From the NCBI GenBank assembly GCA_905221605.1, contig CAJNDS010002317.1, positions 200,001-264,000 on the forward strand: DNA of 64,000 bases, given 5' to 3'. Source of the DNA: Symbiodinium natans. Lineage: Eukaryota; Sar; Dinophyceae; Suessiales; Symbiodiniaceae. Each line of letters begins with the position of its first letter. The first letter of the stretch is position 1. Made by a program: the position numbers and the translations under genes. Below, one piece after another: positions 34,600-44,861 of the stretch. The notes below the pieces were generated by a model that saw nothing but the letters and a program-made list of their open reading frames with translations, had not been told where the DNA came from and made no database searches.

Positions 34600-36325
34600 G
34601 AGTAGGCACATTATGTTCTTTTCGCTGCTTTGATCTTTGTGTACCACTTGCCTTTTTCCCAAAACACATGTCAAACCGGATTGGGGCAAAGTTGCTTTTG
34701 ACCAAAAGCGGAACGGAATTAGTGTTAGACCCATGTCAAAACAGGTCGTCGTAAAGCGGCTTTTGTGGCCGACAGGGGGGGAAACGTTTTGTCTGGGAGC
34801 CCCGAGACACATGTAAAGCCGGATTGGGGTAAGGTTTTTGCTGGCCTATGTCGAGTTGGACCGGGGAAAGGTTGCCTTTGGCCGAAGGGGCAAAAGACCT
34901 GTGGTTGGCAAGCCCCAGAACGCATCTCAAAGCGGACTGGGGTCAAGTTTGGACACATGTCGAACCAGATGACGGGGAACAGAATTTGGGTTAGAAGCAT
35001 GTCGAGCCGGGGTACAGTTGATCTTGCCCGAAGGAGTACAAGAAATTTGGCTAGGGAGCGCCAAGACACATGTCAAACCGGATTGGGGCAAAAATTGTTG
35101 TTGGCACAACGGGGGAACAGAATTTGGCTTAGAAACATGTCGACCCGGAAGATTGGGGTAAAGTTGATCTTGCCCGAAGGAAGACAAGACTTTTGGCTAA
35201 GGAGCCCCAAGACACATGTCAAGCCGGGTTGGGGTAAAAGTTGTTTTTGGCACAACGCGGGAACAGAAGAAACATGTCGAGCCGGAGTGGGGTAAAGTTG
35301 CTCTTGCCCGAAGGAGGACAAGACATTTGGCTGGGGAGCCCCAAGACACATGTCAAACCGGATTGGGGTAAAAATTGTTTTTGGCACAACAGGGGAACAC
35401 GACTTGGGTTACGAACCGGATTGGGGAAAAGCTGCCTTTGCCCGAAGGAGGAAAAGACTTTTGTCTAAGGAGCCCCAAGACACATGTCATACAAGACACA
35501 TGTCAAACCGGATTGGGGTAAAAGTTGTTGTTGGCACAGCGGGGGAACAGAACTTGGGTTAGAAACGTGTCGAACCAGATTGGGTAAAGTTGCTCGCCCC
35601 GAAGGAGGAAAAGACTTTTGGCTAAGGAGCCCCAAGACACATGTCAGACCGGATTGGGGTAAAGTTGTTGTTGGCACAGCGGGGGAACAGAACTTGGGTT
35701 AGAAACGTGTCGAGCCGGATTGGGGTAAAGTTGCCCTTGCCCGAAGGAGGAAAAGACTTTTGTCTAAGTAGCCCCAAGACACATGTCAAACAAGACACAT
35801 GTCAAACCGGATTGGGGTAAAAATTGTTGTTGGCACAACGGGGGAACAGAACTTGGGTTAGAAACGCGTCGAACCGGATTGGGGTAAAGTTGCTCTTGTT
35901 TGAAGGAGGAAAAGACTTTTGGCTAAGGAGCCCAAGACGCATGTCAAACCGGATTGGGGTAAAGTTGTTGTTGGCACAGCGGGGGAACAGAACTTGGGTA
36001 AGAAACATATCGAGCCGGATTGGGGTAAAGTTGCTCTTGCCCGAAGGAGGCAAAGACTTTTAGCAAAGGAGCCCCAAGACACATGTCAAACCGGATTGGA
36101 GTAAAAAGTGTTTTTGGCGCAACCGGGGAACAGAATTTGGGAGAGAAACATGTCGAGCCGGAAGATTGGGGTAAAGTTGCTCTTGCCCGAAGGAAGACAA
36201 GACTTTTGGCTAAGGAGCCCCAAGACACATGTCAAGCCGGGTTGGGGTAAATGTTGTTTTTGGCACAACGGGGGAACAGAAGAAACATGTCGAGCCGGAT
36301 TGGGGTAAAGTTGCTCTTGCCCGAA
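34600..36325 (+). repeat. minisatellite of about 145 bp with half-unit structure
   Basis: Around eleven copies contain CCCCAAGACACATGTCAAAC, CGGATTGGGGTAAA, TTGGCACAACGGGGGAACAG and CCGAAGGAGGAAAAGACTTT. CGGATTGGGGTAAA occurs twice per unit, so each unit is itself a duplicated half of about 72 bp. Early copies (34600-35000) are the most diverged and the central ones nearly alike. Truncated copies add a second AAGACACATGTCA at 35480 and 35790. Frames through it are repeat products. Confidence 0.95.
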
Positions 36326-36334
36326 AGACAGCAC

Positions 36335-36912
36335 AGTCACTGCGCAGGCCTTCGTCCATCGTGGAGTTTCAGCTTTGTTGGAACGGTTCGTGTGCAGAGA
36401 CTTCAGCTCCGGGAACATCTTCTCGGATGTTGCTCAGGAGAAGCTGTTTGATTGCCTCTTGGCTTGCATAGTGCCGTACACTTCAGGATCTCCATTCGTT
36501 CATACATCTTTCTTTTGAGCTACAATCATCTTCTTCCATCTGCGGTCGATGTTCGTGCAGCATGCTGGCACTCGCTGAAGGAGCTCCCTTTGCTGAAAGC
36601 CGTGTGATGAGTATCGTCTGCAAGAACCTCGAGCATCTGTTAGACGGCACCCGTGCTGCGGAAGAATCTGTGTGGCTTGCGGCCCACCACGTACTCCTCA
36701 ACTACGATCGTGGTAGCTTTCCGGCGGTGCAGAACCGTATTTCAGAATGCATGCTGGATCTGTTGGGAGAAGTATTGAAAGACTTGCCGCGGGAAGCAGC
36801 CCAGCCCAGCAGGATGCTGTGGAGAGCCAAAGACAGAAGTGGGCTTCCCTGTTGGTGGAAGCTCTGCAGGGCATGTAAGCCGCTCCAGCGTCCGTCTGCA
36901 AGAGCCTGCTTG
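36335..36912 (+). pseudogene. frameshifted gene or exon set, unknown helical protein
   Basis: Protein-like sequence is spread over several frames. First TAQAFVHRGVSALLERFVCR with DVAQEKLFDCLLACIVPYTS to a stop near 36515. Then WHSLKELPLLKAV in one frame continuing as IVCKNLEHLLDGTRAAEESV and ISECMLDLLGEVLKDLPREA in the next. Finally QQDAVESQRQKWASLLVEAL to a stop near 36872. The pattern, leucine-rich helices with conserved spacing, could be an ARM/HEAT-like solenoid, but this is a guess. Two frame changes within 300 bp without clear splice sites favour a decayed gene or sequence errors. Confidence 0.45.
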
Positions 36913-36989
36913 GAGATTTGCTGCTCCTCTGGCGGAGGCGTGCTCGTGCTGTGAGAAGCAAAGCCACAAAAATGCTGTGGATCTGTGCA

Positions 36990-37540
36990 GGGCATGAGTC
37001 GTGATTGCAGTAGTCTGCCGCGTCGTTGTTGCATCGCTTGCATCTTTTCTGCGGGGTTTCGAGTCCTCGAACCATCGACTTTTCTAAGATGCTGTAGAAG
37101 AAGCTCATGACTCATGACTGTACATGTGTGTTGGGCGCAGCCAACGTGAAGGGATGCTGAGCGTATCTGATCGTTGCAACAAAGCACCCCGACCAGTTGG
37201 GCGCATGTGTTTGACCGGAGTGTCTTTGTGCAGTCTTTCGCACTTGGCCATGGTGGGCGTGGTGGGTTTGGACAACCGTGTCCAGCGCCTTGGCCGCATT
37301 CTTCAGAGTTACTTCTGCGCTTCTTCCGGTGCTGATTCTTCCTGCATGCTCTTTGACTAGCACCGATATGTGTTTCGTGCGGCAGGCTGTTGCCAGTCCA
37401 GATGGCCGAAGACAGGTCCAGGTGCCCAACATGTTTGAGACGGCCTGGTGATTTGGTGATGCCCCTCTGGTAAAGTGGAGCTGTTTAATCCACCGTGACG
37501 GACGTGTGAGGTCCATCTCCTCAATGTCTCTGGCCGAGCG
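36990..37540. other. no gene recognised
   Basis: Short frames on both strands only. No repeat or RNA gene seen. Confidence 0.45.
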
Positions 37541-38570
37541 GATGTCGCCAAGGAGGCCTGCCCAACATCACTCAGTGTTCTGTCCGCTGCCATGTTGCAT
37601 CACTCGGCGTCCCGTGCTTTTTCAGGTCAAAATACGCGTGCGAGAAGCAGCTCGGGCCGAAAGCGCTAAGTGCTCACTTTGGGTACTGTATGGTGCTCTC
37701 GCTCTCTTCTCCGACTGGTGTTAAGTTCAACGGGCGGGATGGCTCGGGCTTCCCGGAAGCGCGGTGCGACAAGTCTCATGCAGCTCAGAGCATCGCTTCT
37801 CCAGCTTCGCCTTGAGGTCTTCTGAGCGGCTCGAGCGGCGAGGTCGGCTCAGCAACCAGAGCGCGAGCACGGCGGACACGACCGGGTCGCGTCGGCTGAG
37901 TGGCCTGAGCGGCAGCGACGCTGCGGAAATGCCGTCGCCGCGTTCCCAGGCAGGGCTCGCGTCCGCGATTTAATTGCAACACCCCAACAGTAACATCCAT
38001 GATCCCGTATCCACACATGTAGTCGTATGAGTCGCATGGCCTAGCCGCTAGCCGGGTAAGCAGCGGTCCATGGAGGTGGACGGTGATGCCACGCCTTGCA
38101 GCAATGCTTCGCAGTGCAGCCATGAGATGCTCAGCATGCAACCTGGTTGCATGCATCTCTGGTGCCCGGTATCGGACACGGCCACAGTCGGCGGAGGATT
38201 TGGAAGAAGCCTTAAGAAGATTTTCGCATTAGCCGAGACCTTGCCCGATGCCACCTTGGTCGGCCAAGCTGTCAATCAGTTCATCTTCCGATCGTTGCCA
38301 TGTTGCATCACTTGCCCTCCCGTGCTTTATAAGGTCAGAGTTCCTCTCAGATGGCGCAGCGACGGATGCGACAGGGTCGCGTCGGCTGAGTGGCCCGAGC
38401 GACGCTGACGCTGCAGAGATGCAATCGCCGCGTTCCGAGGCAGGGTTCACGTCCCTGAATTGAAGCCCCCTGAATTGCAACACCCCAACATCGCCAACAT
38501 CCAATATCCGCGCACGTAGTGGTATGGCCAAGCCGGGTAAGCAGCCGTCCATGTAGGTGGCCCGTGTTGC
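37540..38570 (+). repeat. direct segmental duplication with conserved C-terminal frame
   Basis: Two copies of a 0.3-0.5-kb segment. Copy 1 (about 37540-38080) and copy 2 (about 38240-38565) share CCATGTTGCATCACT(C/T)G, GGGTCGCGTCGGCTGAGTGG, the GCCGCGTTCC(C/G)AGGCAGGG stretch and TTGCAACACCCCAACA. Both keep one frame ending in the same place: TGSRRLSG, DAAEM, SPRS then a stop. Preservation of frame to the stop suggests a duplicated 3' exon, but no upstream exon is recognised. Confidence 0.75.
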
Positions 38571-39500
38571 AAATCCGCCCGTGTGGTTTGGGGCATTTTT
38601 GTGGCTCGTCTTTTTTTCTTGGGGGGAAGGGGGGGGGGGGGGGGGGGGAGGATCATTACGTTTCTGTTTGTCCTTCACGGTCTATCATTAAGGGCGAGGA
38701 GAAATTCCTCGTCTCCCAAGTCCCCCAGCCCGGTGGGGTCTTCGCGCCTGCACTTTAAGGTTTAGGGTTTAGGGCCTAGCTTCTTCCGGTGCCGGTTGGC
38801 TTCACCCCCCTTCCCTCCCCCCTCCCTTGCCCCGCCAAGATGACGACTCCTGGATTGATGAGCTTGCCAAAGTCCGGGAGCCTAGGGGGTTTGGTGCTGG
38901 GTTGACCTGCGCGTAGGTTTTTTTTGGGGATAGACCTGAATGAAATCGACGTGCTCTGAGCCCAATACGCCTCAACCCTAGACCTAAAACCCTGAACCCT
39001 ACAACCCCGCAGCTTGAGAACTGCCTCGACCAAACCTCCAGGTATTGCAGTTTTCAGTGTTGGGTTTGTTGCAGAGGAATTGGTTGAGAGTGAGGAGGCG
39101 GCTGAGGTTCGAGTTTGCGTTGGGGTTTATTAGGTTTGAGTGCTTCTGGGTTGAGCTTGAAGTTTCCACATTCAGGTTTTCGCAAGTGCAGATTCCCTTG
39201 AAGAAACTCCAGCGCAATAAGTGTACACACTGAGGTACAGCTGCAGCATTTACCGCCATAGTGCGCGCTACCAGTGCAGCTTTGCGTACTGCGGCTAGTG
39301 ATAAATATTTCCTTGTACCGCGAAAGTCCAGTTCTAGTGGCCTTCCTCTCAACCAGGCCACGTGCGAAAAAGCTGGCCACTGCTTTGGAGGGCGATTGGG
39401 TGGGCGAAACTAGTTCAGCGATTGTTGCCAAGCGGGTTCGGAAAGTGCTTTGACACGAAGGCCTTGTAGGGGGCACGAATCCACTTCTGTGTGACAAGCT
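38571..39500. other. no gene recognised; poly-G run
   Basis: A G-run of about 27 bases with two breaks lies at 38621-38650. A short TTTAGGG pair sits at 38757-38776 and a CCCTAGACC/CCCTGAACC patch near 38975-39005. Short frames on both strands have no splice support. Confidence 0.5.
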
Positions 39501-39504
39501 GTCA

Positions 39505-40060
39505 CTACGAAGTTATGCTCTGGTTGAACCTGTAGCCAAGCGTCAACGTGGGCAGGGTGCAGTTACAAACTGGATGCCCTCCAGGCTCTTTTTGAAGTCG
39601 TGTCCCAATCTCAAAATCTGCCGGGTGCTGGGCGGCTGGATCCCGCCCAAGCCCTGGTGAAAGTGAAAGCCTAGCGTCAACGTCTGCAGGATTCTGGGCA
39701 GTTGGAACGTCAAGGTCTACTGGGCAGCTGGGTCCCCTCCAAACTCTGGTTGAAGTCATGTCCAAACGTCAAGGTCTGCAAGCTCTGAAAGCCAAACGTC
39801 GATGTCTGCAGGGCGCTGGGCAGGCTCCGGTTGAAGGTATGTGCAAGCATTAACGTCTGCAGGGTGTTGGGCTGATCCCCGCCAAGCTCTGGTTGAACTC
39901 GTAGCCAATTGTCAACGTCTGCGGTGTCACGCAGCTGGATCCCCTTCAAGCTTTGGTTGCAAAAGGTCAACGCCTGCAGTGTGCTGGGCAGCTGGATCCC
40001 CTCCAAACTCTGGTTGAGGTCATGTGGGTGTTGTTCTAAACCCCAGCCTTTCGGCATACA
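39505..40060 (-). pseudogene. relic of FNQSLEG-type leucine-rich repeat gene
   Basis: The minus strand encodes degraded repeats of about 21-22 residues: LNQSLEGIQLPSTLQALTF, NQSLKGIQL, SLQTLTFGHDFNQSLEGTQL and, in another frame, LPTLTLGYRFNQSI. This LPSxLQxLTFGxxFNQSLEGV pattern is a leucine-rich (FNIP-like) repeat found in very many dinoflagellate proteins (established knowledge). Frame changes and stops break the array, so it is a relic. On the plus strand the unit shows as CTGCAGGGTGCTGGGCAGCT blocks about 63-66 bp apart. Confidence 0.75.
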
Positions 40061-40560
40061 TATGTTGCCTGCGTTTAACCATGGCGCCCGAAACCAGCAT
40101 GGCGCAAGGAGGCGCAAGGGCGAGCACAAGGGCCAAGTAGGGCGATAATCGATGCATTGTGCCTTTTGTGCGGAGAAGCCTTGCCTGCCTCGTGTAACTC
40201 CCGAATGAAACCCAGGATTTGTCTTCTCGGCTACTTCGCCCCCACCTCCGCCCCCAAGCAAGTGTTTAGGTTGCGCCCAAGGATGGCGCAACGGACGTGC
40301 AAGGCTGGCGCAAGTCCGCGTGGCCGATGTGAAGCCATGGGCCTTAGCAAAGGATCTTCGGAGGTGGGCAGCCACTGGAAGCAGGAAGACAAAAAATGGA
40401 TAGCTTCGCCAGGGCCCGGGACAGCTTCGACACTGGGATGTGTGCAAGGCAGGGAGCTTGTTGGTACGTTTTGTAGTTGGCATGTTTGCCGGCGTGGCCA
40501 AACACTAGCACGGCGCAACGAGGCACAAGGGAACCCTGCGGCCTTAGGCTTGGCGCTGGA
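40061..40560. other. no gene recognised
   Basis: About 500 bp separating two pieces of the leucine-rich repeat relic. It includes two similar short segments (GCATGGCGCAAGGAGGCGCA near 40098 and GCACGGCGCAACGAGGCACA near 40508), suggesting an internal duplication. No convincing exon. Confidence 0.45.
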
Positions 40561-40690
40561 ATTTTGAACAGCATCCATGTCCAAACGTCAAGGTCTGCAA
40601 GCTATGGTGGAAGTGAAAGCCAAGCGTCAACATTTGCAGGGTGCTGGGTAGTTGGATGCAGCTGTGGGGCCGAACGTGGTTCAAGTTGCT
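40561..40690 (-). pseudogene. outlying fragment of leucine-rich repeat relic
   Basis: The plus strand again shows CGTCAAGGTCTGCAAGCT and CATTTGCAGGGTGCTGGGTA, the antisense of the LQTLTFG/LPSxLQ repeat. Two partial units are visible with no continuous frame. It is separated by about 500 bp from the main relic. Confidence 0.6.
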
Positions 40691-40834
40691 ATGCTCAGTC
40701 TGCGAACGCCCCCAGAAATGTCAACGGCCCTAAGCCTTAAACCAGACCCAACAACCAATCCATAAGCCGATCCTGAAGTGGCCATAAACAAGCATCCGTC
40801 CCTAGCCTAAAAACCTTGAGCGCAGTATGATTTC

Positions 40835-41165
40835 GTGCGGGGTATGCTCGGTCCCAGCTGCTGCATGATAATTTTGATGGGTGATCTGAACCCTTCGAGA
40901 AGAATCGAAAATGAGTTTCAGAACGAATGCCTGAAGCGTTGTCTCAAACAATATATTTCTCTGGATGTTGCTACGCATGTGGATGGAAGACGTTTGGATG
41001 TGGTTGTCAGTTCCAGCCCATCTTTGCTTGTGCAAGTGCATAACGGCACGCATTGCAGGGAGCATGGGTGCGTACGTGATCAGTGTGGTCGGTTGCATCA
41101 AATACTTGAGAGCAAAGACCTTGACCGCTATCCAATTACTGTTGCGTGCCTTGGAGTTTTTAAAG
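40835..41165 (+). mobile_element. LINE endonuclease domain fragment
   Basis: The frame contains IILMGDLNPSRRIE, then RRLDVVVSSSPSLLVQVHNG and ESKDLDRYPITVA. These match the C-terminal half of the endonuclease/exonuclease/phosphatase domain of non-LTR retrotransposons: the GDxN motif, a (R/T)LDxVxxSS strand, a VHNGxHC element, and a D-x-Y-P version of the SDHYP catalytic motif (His replaced by Arg here). The N-terminal half is missing, so the element is 5' truncated. The replaced His suggests it is inactive. Confidence 0.75.
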
Positions 41166-41239
41166 CAGGGCGTTGTTGTTTTCGGGTGTTTGTCTTGTTT
41201 CCTTGCAAGTGGCATTTTCAAGTGCCTTGGCTTGAGCGG

Positions 41240-41610
41240 GTTACTTTGTTTGCGGACGTGTCTGGCACCTTTTTGATGCCAAACTCTCCGTTACAACAGG
41301 CATTTTTTGTTGCGGTAGCAATGACATTGCGTCCCTTCACGTCAGGACTGAGTCTTGGATGTGTTATAGGTTTACGGACGTGTCTGGCGCCCTTGAAGCC
41401 AAACTCTCAGTAACAAAATGGCGTGTTTTTTTTGTGGTAGCTATGATGTTGTGCCCCTTGACGCCAAACTCTCTGTTACACATAGCGGTTTTTTAAGCTA
41501 TGTTGCGCCCCTTGACGTTGGACTGAGTCTTGGATTTGTAGTTTGTTTACGGACGGGTTTGGCGACTTGTGAAGCCAAACCCTCTGTAACAAACTGGCCG
41601 CCCCTGCATG
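41240..41610 (+). repeat. tandem modules between endonuclease and reverse transcriptase
   Basis: Two small modules alternate: TTTACGGACGTGTCTGGC with GCCAAACTCTC(C/T)GTTACA, seen near 41250, 41371, 41460 and 41547, and TTTTTTGTTGCGGTAGC with GACTGAGTCTTGGAT, near 41305, 41425 and 41495. They break the open frame expected between the two enzymatic domains. They probably arose by expansion inside the element after insertion. Confidence 0.75.
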
Positions 41611-41809
41611 TAGGACCGAGGCTTGTTGTTTTTTGGTGTTTCGAAAGTCTTGCTCATGAGCCAGGCCGAGCTATTGTGCTCGTTTGCTTTGAGTTTGTGC
41701 ATGTGTGCGCAGCGTTTGATTCTCTGCAAGCCATGCTGTTTGTTGCCTGCTCGCTCGCTGTGTTTTCTTCCCGTCCTTTCTATTGCTCAGTTTTTGTTTG
41801 TCGAATCCC

Positions 41810-43470
41810 CACAGTTGCATCACTGGTGCTTGGTGCTGATGCGAGATGGAAAGTGCACCTTGAAACTCTTGGACATCGTAGGTGCTGGCCAGCCATCGAA
41901 TCGAAGAGAGATGTTAACGGCGCAAGGAAATCGTTGCATAGGTCATGTGTCTTCTCCAGAGATTCTGCTCTTTGGCTTCATGCTGTGCAATCCTCAGTCG
42001 AACAATTTTTTGCATTAGTAGCCAGGGAGATCAACGATTGGACGTATCACCAACCTTCGTGGGCTTTCCAACATGAGAGCAGATTAGAAATTGGTGCGGC
42101 TGCCGGTTTTGGGATTTGGCGGGCGTGTCACCTGTTGGTGGCCTTCAGAGAAGGTCTGGTCAGAATTGTACCGCGTGGAGACCGGCGACAGCGCAGTCAT
42201 AACCTCCAACGCCAGTCAGACTTGACATCTTCGGACGTTGCATGGTTTCGGTCCAGCTCCCGGCAAGCTAGGTCCTTTGGTGCAGCTGAAGCGTGTGAAA
42301 AATATTTGAACTTGGTGGCCAGTAATCAAGGTGAAGCAGAACGTTTCTTTCACGCATGCTGAAAGATTCGGGTCATGGACTTCCGGATGTGGTTTTGTCT
42401 CTTACAGACCAAGGTTTTATTGCAGGCCCCGATGTCTGCAACGAAGCTGCGCGGTATCTACAGCAGAGGGGTGTGGATCGCCCTGATCGTCTATCTTTGG
42501 ACGTTTCTTCTATCAATGGTTTAAACTCTAAATGCCAGAGTCTAATTGATGAGTGTCGCTCAATTTGGAGGGCTCGGTGGTGTGAGAGACATGTGCCCTA
42601 CACAACAGGAGATTTAGAGTTGGCCCTGAAAGCTTTGGATTTTGGCAAATCTTCGATGGGCATTCCTAGATCAGCCTTGCAAGACCTTTCTGTAGGAAGT
42701 GCCGCGCTGCAACTGGCCTGTCAGAATAGGGCGCGATTTTTCATGCGCGTGCCGTGTCTTCTGAAAATGGGGCGGGTGTTTCATATCCATAAGCGCGGTA
42801 AACCGCGATTACAGCTTTCCTCCTATCGTACAATCGTCCTCAGCTCTCCAGATTTGTCGCTGGCTGAAGCATTATGGGCTGCCCAATGCGTTGAAGACTT
42901 GTGGGCAGTGGCTGGTGAAGAACAATTTGGCAAGAGGGATGCTATGATGGTTTGTGCTATGGATGTGGATGCGTCTAGAATTCGCGAGTTCTTGGGGCTA
43001 CCAAATGGCACCCTTTTCACTGATGAACGTGACGCTTTCACAACGACATGGCCTCAAGATGTGGTTTGCAAACTACATGACTTAGTGGGATTAGGCGGTG
43101 AAGACTTGGTCCTTGGTTGGAGTTTTCTGCAGGATGCTACTGTTTCTGTTTCTGGGAAACATGCCCGCTCGCTTGATGTGCACCTTGAGCTTGGCATGCC
43201 AGAAGGTAGACTGTTGTCGCCAGCGTTTTTTGTGGTTGGGGCGGCTTCTTTGCGCGCCAGCGTGGCTGATACGCCATGCGTGCTGGGTCTGGATCCTCCA
43301 GAGGAAGCAATACAGGCATATTTGAGTTCCAAGGATTCGTCGGATTCATGTTTTCCAGATTTGATTCTGTGTCGTCATTTGGCCGGCTCGGTTTTGGATG
43401 GCTCTATTTCATGGCTGCAGGCAATGCAGTCAGTTCAATCTGATGCTGATCGTTTGTTGCTGCTAGACCT
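41810..43470 (+). mobile_element. LINE reverse transcriptase, frameshifted and 3' truncated
   Basis: Two overlapping frames (41418-42362 and 42356-43534) carry the linker and reverse transcriptase of a non-LTR element. Visible motifs in order: HIHKRGKPRLQLSSYRTIVL (the KxGxxxxxxxYRxIxL motif), DERDAFTTTWPQDVVCKLHD (motif A region, first catalytic Asp) and LELGMPEGRLLSPAFF (motif B, usual G-P-x-G-x-x-L-S-P). After LLLLDL, where motif C (x-A-D-D) should follow, the sequence turns into a TTTCTGTG repeat and the enzyme ends. A -1 frame change lies at about 42356. The element is dead. Confidence 0.82.
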
Positions 43471-43662
43471 GTTTCTGTGTTTCTGTGTTTCTGTGTTTCT
43501 GTGTGTCTGTGTGCCTGTGTGTCTTTGTGTTTGAGTATGTGTGGGTGGGTCTGTGTTGTGTTGTGTTGTGTTGTGTTGTGTTGTGTTGTGTTGTGTTGTG
43601 TTGTGTTGTGTTGTGTTGTGTTGTGTTGTGTTGTGTTGTGTTGTGTTGTGTTGTGTTGTGTG
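43471..43662 (+). repeat. TTTCTGTG then (TGTGT)n microsatellite
   Basis: A short octamer block (TTTCTGTG, 43471-43540) changes to about 22 copies of the pentamer TGTGT up to 43660. It starts exactly inside the reverse transcriptase frame and truncates it. Frames in it (Cys-Val-Val-Leu or Gln-His-Asn-Thr repeats) are not genes. Confidence 0.97.
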
Positions 43663-43674
43663 TGTTTTTCTTTT

Positions 43675-44030
43675 TGGGGGAGGGTGTCAAAGAGAAGGAG
43701 GAGTGATATTTTCCATCTTGACTTCAATGAACTAGGCATGAATTGCTAAGTCAAGCGCAGCAAGATGGGTTCCCCGTGATGGCTGCGATGCTTGTGATGT
43801 TTTTTTTCTCCTCTACAGTGCTTGGATATCTGAGAGGTGAAGTAGTTCACAAGCTTCTTCTTGGGGGAAGGAGTTCAAGAGAAGAAGGAGCGGTATTTTT
43901 ACATCTTGGCTTCAACGAGCTGTGCGTGAACTGCTACGTCAAGTGCAGCAAAATGGGTTCCACTCGATTGCTTCGATGCTTGTGATGCTTATTTCCTTTG
44001 CAGTGCATCTTCTGAGATGTGAGTAATTCT
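43675..44030 (+). repeat. 185-bp tandem duplication after the LINE
   Basis: GGAGGGTGTCAAAGAGAAGG at 43679 and GGAAGGAGTTCAAGAGAAGA at 43865 start two similar segments that share CATCTTG(A/G)CTTCAA, GCAGCAA(G/A)ATGGGTTCC and GCTTGTGATG. The second copy keeps an open frame (GGRSSREEGAVFLHLGFNEL), the first does not. It may be part of the LINE 3' region. Confidence 0.75.
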
Positions 44031-44389
44031 CAACATATCGCCGCCATAGGCGCTTTTGGAGGTGGGTCTGTCCTGGCTGAGGCGCTCTAAGACGCACAGC
44101 TGGGTTCTCTCTGCTCCGGGGGTTGCCAGTGGGTCTATGGCAGTTGGTTGATACCGCAAGGGGGCATGTTGCTGACCGCGCAGCAACGCTTGAACCTCTT
44201 ACTTGCGTTCATCAGCCCGGCGAGTAGGTTTGTCTGACCAGTTTATCTTTGCCCATTGAGATAAGCCCGCTCTGCTCTGACTTGGCGGCATTCATGCAAA
44301 GCAAAGCTATGACCTTGAAATTTGGCGATAGCACGACGCTACACCGTGCGAGCTCCATGTCCACAGGCTTTGACAGGTAGGCACGGTGA

Positions 44390-44708
44390 CTGGGCTCCCA
44401 CTTTCGGTTTTCGGGCAAGTAATGACGAACCAGAAAACGAGCAAGCGAAGCAGGAGCTCATCGTTTCCCGCATAAAGGGCTTCTACCTGGCGGATGCAGA
44501 GCCAAGGAAGACCTTTGCGAAAGACATGGAGCTTGAAGAGATCCAGCACAGGTCGATGGCCGAGGCTGTGCGTAGGGCCCTTTTCTCGATGCGATTCCCC
44601 GAAGTGCGTCCAGCCTCGGGCTCCAGCCCTGCAACATGTCACTTTCGAGGACTTGAAACCCTGCAGACGCAAGCGATGCCACAAGACCCGATGCAAAGCA
44701 CCAGGTAA
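44390..44708 (+). CDS. candidate exon, charged helical protein
   Basis: The plus-strand frame reads FGFRASNDEPENEQAKQELI, then RIKGFYLADAEPRKTFAKDM and AEAVRRALFSMRFPEVRPAS, ending at a stop at 44706. Composition is strongly protein-like and GC-rich. No ATG directly opens it and no known domain is recognised. The antisense frame is also open but Cys/Leu-rich and less convincing. Confidence 0.42.
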
Positions 44709-44829
44709 TCTAGGCCTGGGCACGCCAATGCACGCCAGCAGACTACTGCAAGCACGACTCACGCGATGCCTGCACAGATCCACAGCGCTTCGGTGGTTTT
44801 CTTCTCACAGCACGAGCGCGCCTCGCAGC

Positions 44830-44861
44830 TTTAGGGTTTAGGGTTTAGGGTTTAGGGTTTG
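44830..44861 (+). repeat. short telomere-like tract (TTTAGGG)
   Basis: Four TTTAGGG heptamers, followed by GAGCAGGAGAGCTGG, a possible exon border. On the minus strand it follows a coding-like piece. Confidence 0.95.

Noticed and set aside
43471-43749. Cys-Val-Val-Leu and His-Asn-Thr-Gln frames
   Set aside because: Products of the TTTCTGTG and TGTGT microsatellite.
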